Shown piece after piece: positions 60,768-64,000 of a stretch of DNA of 64,000 nucleotides; within the stretch, counting starts at the first letter, position 1, and each line of letters begins with the position of its first letter. Both the position numbers and the translations under genes were made by a program. The notes beneath the pieces were generated by a model that did not search any database, was not told the DNA's origin, and saw only the letters and a list, made by a program, of their open reading frames with translations. The stretch covers positions 21,621,063 through 21,685,062 of the forward strand of contig CM037458.1 of assembly GCA_021014325.1 (NCBI GenBank), written 5' to 3'. This DNA is from Plazaster borealis. Taxonomy: Eukaryota; Echinodermata; Asteroidea; Forcipulatida; Labidiasteridae.

Positions 60768-62003
60768 CATTACGCCCTGACTTGATCATCTTCCAAACTA
60801 TATTCATATGATTGTTCCAACTTAATTCTGGATTGGATATTTCACTCTACATTTAGCATGGACTTGTGTCCACTTTGAGTGTACTTAAGTTGGGACAGCC
60901 CTAACTGTTGTTGGCACCTTTACTCAAGCTGTGTGGTAGGCCCCATCATCCATTTGACTGTTGTATCTGCAATATTGTGATCATGTTTAAAGGCAAGGTA
61001 TGCTTTTGGTAGTTGGCAAAGACCAGTATCCTCACTTGGTGTATCCCAACATGTGCATACAATAACAAACCTGTGAACATTTGGGCTCAATTGGTCATCG
61101 AAGTTGCAAGAAAATAATGAAAGAAAGAAAAACACCCTTGTTGCGTAGAATTGTGTGCTTACAGATGCCTGAGAAAGGCTTCATGCCTGAAGCATTTCTC
61201 AGATTCAAATATGTGGGTGAAAAATTACCTCTTTCTATAAAGCTCTCCAGTGCTCTTTACCAAGTAAGTTTTTATTGTCAATAACTTGTGGAGTAATTAC
61301 CAAAAGTACACCCTGCTTTTAAGTGAAACATTGAATCCTTGTAAATGGAACCAACTCTTTATTCACAAAAATCCCACAGCAACGCACATCAACAGATGAG
61401 ATGTAACCTTTTGTTGATAATGTAACCAGTGACATCACATGTTTACAAAAGAGCCACAGAGCCTGGAGTTCCGGCAGGCTCGATATGTACAAAGCCCAAT
61501 GGAGGAACACATTGCAATCTTATATTTGATTGAGATTGCACTGTATGATTTGTTATCATCTTTTAATATGAAGAAAGGGTGCTGTTTTTTTATAACTCTT
61601 GGATTGATGTGGAAATTATGACACAAAATGTAAAATTGTCCATATGACCAGTGTAATATCTTTCCTGCCAAGAAATGCCTTGGAATGTACAGGGTCACTC
61701 TTTTTGTAAGCAAAGGTTACATTTTCTATAGTTTCATCATGAGACTAATTATGGGATATTTCCAATAGTTTTATCTACACAGTTTTGTTCTTGTTTCACA
61801 ACTTTGTCCTGAGCTTGTGCTGTGACAATCTTGCACTTATTCAACAAGAAGTGCCTTCGCTTATATGGCCAAAGAATTGATGTCAGATGTTTTGTTAATA
61901 ATCTTTTTGCAGAGATTGTTCGAGGGTCAGATTTGGCGACGCTGTCCTCCAAGAAAATCAGAGAGCAGCTTGAGGAAGAATTTAAGACAGACCTCTCAAA
62001 AAG
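60274..62003 (+). CDS. 5' part of a DEK_C-domain (SWIB/UAF30-like) protein gene, continues beyond window
   Basis: Two coding exons are visible: 60274-60304 (ATG AGT GAA..., donor AAAAG|GTACCG, phase 1) and 61913-62003 (acceptor TTTTTGCAG|AG, donor AAAAG|GTAACT, phase 2). Joined, they read MSEIFRGRIKEIVRGSDLAT followed by LSSKKIREQLEEEFKTDLSKR. This matches the DEK_C-type fold found at the N-terminus of SWIB/MDM2-domain proteins (UAF30/spp27-like): helix, [LI]..ADL.TL..KK[IV]R..LEE....DLS.RK. Such proteins are nuclear and linked to chromatin or transcription complexes. No further exon was recognised up to 64000, so the expected SWIB domain lies outside the window or is absent. The 1.6-kb intron holds a SINE and a TTAA hairpin element. 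Confidence 0.6.
60335..60765 (+). mobile_element. tRNA-derived SINE, sense copy with (ATT)n tail, DEK_C intron 1
   Basis: Head GTCGTGGCCGAGCGGATAAG, body GTGTCCTTAAGCAAGACACT and GGGTTCGCCCTGGTGTTCCT, end GTGCGCTATATAAGACTATA, then about 12 ATT units (60727-60763). Same family as the antisense SFXN5 intron copies. Confidence 0.82.
60987..61322 (+). mobile_element. TTAA hairpin element (subfamily D), DEK_C intron 1
   Basis: TTAA-AGGCAAGGTATGCTTTTGG at left, CCAAAAGTACACCCTGCTT-TTAA at right. Central palindrome CTGAGAAAGGCTTCATGCCT then GAAGCATTTCTCAG. Confidence 0.78.
61913..62003 (+). CDS. DEK_C gene second coding exon
   Basis: Reads IVRGSDLATLSSKKIREQLE then EEFKTDLSKR in one open frame between a TTTTTGCAG acceptor and a GTAACT donor. 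The pattern of charged helix residues and the DLSxR end are as in DEK_C domains. Confidence 0.65.
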
Positions 62004-62388
62004 GTAACTCTTCCCCTGACATACATGTACATGTAAGCAGGTGTTAATGTTGTGGTTTTGTTTTGCAAGTTCGCCCCAAACAAGGCTTAAAGCCACTTTT
62101 GGTAAGGGGCTACAAGAAGAAAACATTTAAGATGAAAACAACTCGGGGGAGCTGAAGGTAGGAATTGATATTCCTCTTAAAACAGTCTAGATTGTAGGAT
62201 GGAGGAAAACTAGCAACCAGACAAGGAGTTCCAAAGAGATGCAGTACGTGGAATAAAGCTGTTGGAATGGCTCCTTGTTCTACATCTTCTGCTTCTGTTT
62301 CTTCTGCTTCTGCTTCTGCTTGATACTGTGCAAACACCACCAGTTGGCTGGTTATTAGCACAGGGTCAGTGTGATGGGAAGAAATAGA
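62004..62388. other. Intronic spacer before the LINE
   Basis: No exon recognised. Contains a TTCTGCTTCTG micro-repeat at 62285-62318. The retrotransposon's 3' UTR probably lies in its right part. Confidence 0.45.
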
Positions 62389-63933
62389 TTAAATTTTAAA
62401 ATGCGCCCTCCAAACAAGTTCCTTGAGGTTTATGTCAGCCAAACTGGATTTAAAGGAGATGATGTCTGGTGCTGCACGGGTATTTGGTGGTAGGATGTTC
62501 CATTCTCTGGCTGTTCTAGGGTACATTGAGTACTGGTAGCATGTCTTGTTGAATGATGGGGTTATTATGATGTGCGGCCCTGAATTTTGTCTTGTAGTAA
62601 TGTTACTGGGTTTCTGAAGCTGGATGTTTTGAGGGGTGATGTGATGAACCTCTTTATAGATGGCAGTGAGGCGAAGTCTGGTACGCCGCTCTTCCAAGGA
62701 TTCCCACTGGAGGTCAGACAGCATGTTGGTGACGCTTTCTCTGCCGTTGTAGTTGTTCAGGATGAAGCAGGCTGCCCAACATTGAACTTTCTCCAGGGTC
62801 ATCTTGTTGTTTTCATGGAAAGGGTCCCAGATACCTCCGCAGTATTCCAGCCTTGAGCAGACAAGGGTCTTATAGGCAATGTCCTTAACATCTTTGCTAC
62901 AGGAATGGATGTTCCTACGCAGTAGCCCAAGCATCTTATTGGCTTTGTTTGCAGTTTGTTTGATGTGACAAGCCCAGTTGAGATCATTACTGATTTCGAC
63001 CCCTAAATAAGGATGATGCTTGACTGTTTGGAGACCTTTGCCGTTCATGATGTATTCCCTGGTCATTGGTTTGGTTTTATGAGTGACATGCATAGTGAAG
63101 CACTTAGAAGCGTTGAAAGACATTTGCCATGTGTTTTCCCATTTGCAGAGTGAGTCAACGTCTTTTTGAAGAAGGTCTTGGTCTTCGGATGATTTAATTT
63201 CCTTGTACATAATGCAATCGTCAGCAAAGAGCCTTACTTGTGATGAAACTGCATCTGGGAGGTCGTTGATGTAGAGTAGAAACAGCAAGGGGCCCAACAA
63301 GGGGCCCAACACTATCCCCTGGGGTACTCCGGAGGTTACTGGAGATTCACTTGATGATTCCCCTTTCTGATGCCTGGTAGTAAGAAAGATGTTGATCCCG
63401 TCAAGGAGGCTGTTGTTGATGCCGATGTTCTTGAGTTTGCACAGGAGTCGTTGGTGGGGGACAGTGTCGAATGCCTTGCTGAAGTCTAAAATAACTAAGT
63501 CTGTTTGGCTTTTCGTGTCGAGAGATTTTGCCAGGTCGTCTATGAGTCCAGCTAGCTGTGTATCGCAGGATCTTCCTCTTCTGAAACCGTGTTGACGGTT
63601 GGTAAGTACCTGGTGACGATCCAGGTGATCCATTATATGATGATGTATAATGTGTTCAAGCAGCTTACATGGGATGGACGTCATTGACACCGGGCAATAA
63701 TTGGCTGGGTTTGTCCTATCACCTTTTTTATAGATGGGGATGATGTTAGCTTTGCACCAATCACTGGGAAGAGCACCTGAGTCTATGGATTTCTGGAATA
63801 TCTTCTTGAGAACAGGAGCTAGACTTTCCGAGCAGCTTTTTAAGATTTTTGCAGGAATCAGGTCAGGTCCCATGGCTTTTTTGGGCTGAATGTTTGCGAG
63901 AAGTTTCTGCACCCCATTTTCGGTGATTACCAA
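62389..63933 (-). CDS. Non-LTR retrotransposon reverse transcriptase, 5'-truncated/frameshifted
   Basis: 514-codon open frame (first codon TTG, so not a true start) with the RT domain of Jockey/CR1-like LINEs: GPDLIPAKILK (~22-32), GFRRGRSCDTQ (~116-126), motif A VILDFSKAFDTVPHQRL with Asp150 and Asp156, GVPQG (~202-206) and the catalytic FADD (236-239). The C-terminal part (LEYCGGIWDP..., LQWESLEERRTRLRL) is the usual post-RT region of these elements. Upstream the frame meets TGA at 63976-63978, while a neighbouring frame reads VFTKENIEDMPTL, so a frameshift separates the visible N-terminal part. A 12-bp in-frame tandem duplication gives GPLLGPLL before FLLYINDLP. Encodes cDNA synthesis for target-primed insertion. 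Lies antisense to, and probably within an intron of, the DEK_C gene. Confidence 0.88.
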   Translation of the reverse strand: MVITENGVQKLLANIQPKKAMGPDLIPAKILKSCSESLAPVLKKIFQKSIDSGALPSDWCKANIIPIYKKGDRTNPANYCPVSMTSIPCKLLEHIIHHHIMDHLDRHQVLTNRQHGFRRGRSCDTQLAGLIDDLAKSLDTKSQTDLVILDFSKAFDTVPHQRLLCKLKNIGINNSLLDGINIFLTTRHQKGESSSESPVTSGVPQGIVLGPLLGPLLFLLYINDLPDAVSSQVRLFADDCIMYKEIKSSEDQDLLQKDVDSLCKWENTWQMSFNASKCFTMHVTHKTKPMTREYIMNGKGLQTVKHHPYLGVEISNDLNWACHIKQTANKANKMLGLLRRNIHSCSKDVKDIAYKTLVCSRLEYCGGIWDPFHENNKMTLEKVQCWAACFILNNYNGRESVTNMLSDLQWESLEERRTRLRLTAIYKEVHHITPQNIQLQKPSNITTRQNSGPHIIITPSFNKTCYQYSMYPRTAREWNILPPNTRAAPDIISFKSSLADINLKELVWRAHFKI

Positions 63934-64000
63934 ACTGTCAATATCCGGAATGTTGACTTGAGAGTTGGCATATCTTCAATGTTCTCTTTCGTGAAGACTG

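Noticed and set aside
62587..62987. Frames on both strands inside the reverse transcriptase
   Set aside because: Shadows of the RT reading frame.

Overview
The window is 64 kb of animal nuclear DNA: AT-rich, intron-containing, dense in short interspersed and foldback repeats, with no bacterial gene organisation. The repeat style (tRNA-headed SINEs, many small terminal-inverted-repeat elements, frequent ataggcctat-type words) and the protein sequences read best as a non-vertebrate deuterostome, probably an echinoderm such as a sea star. That placement is an inference from recall and has not been tested by alignment.

Only two cellular genes can be supported, and both are split into exons too short to show as long open frames. 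The first is a complete sideroflexin-5-type gene (SFXN5) on the minus strand, 57107 down to 48401. It has 12 coding exons with consensus splice sites and consistent phases, 999 coding bases and 332 residues, ending in the family's NKGL tail. The second is the 5' end of a plus-strand gene (start codon 60274, next coding exon 61913-62003), with a DEK_C-like domain typical of SWIB/UAF30-type chromatin proteins. It runs off the right edge. A minus-strand non-LTR retrotransposon reverse transcriptase (62389-63933) follows the second exon and probably sits in the gene's next intron. The 3.1 kb between the two genes contains several CTCF-like motifs.

Positions 1-48 kb form a gene-poor block. It holds at least twelve whole or partial copies of a TTAA-flanked hairpin element family, several other MITE families, tRNA-derived SINEs, a LINE 3' end, and four complex tandem arrays: a 116-bp repeat at 1.7-2.0 kb, a palindromic ACGTAAATATTTACGT array at 3.3-3.8 kb, a 21-bp minisatellite at 9.55-10.1 kb and a CAG/CCA/CAA tract at 25.6 kb. 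One short candidate first coding exon (23834-23884, minus) lies near a CRE/E-box word and a perfect 36-bp inverted repeat.

In human, SFXN5 is the neighbour of EMX1, with the SFXN5 3' end facing EMX1. The 48-kb block downstream of SFXN5 here could therefore be regulatory territory of a linked emx homeobox gene to the left of the window. That is a hypothesis only. The strongest structural oddity is the TTAA element family: its subfamilies carry different central sequences, yet each central sequence is a palindrome.
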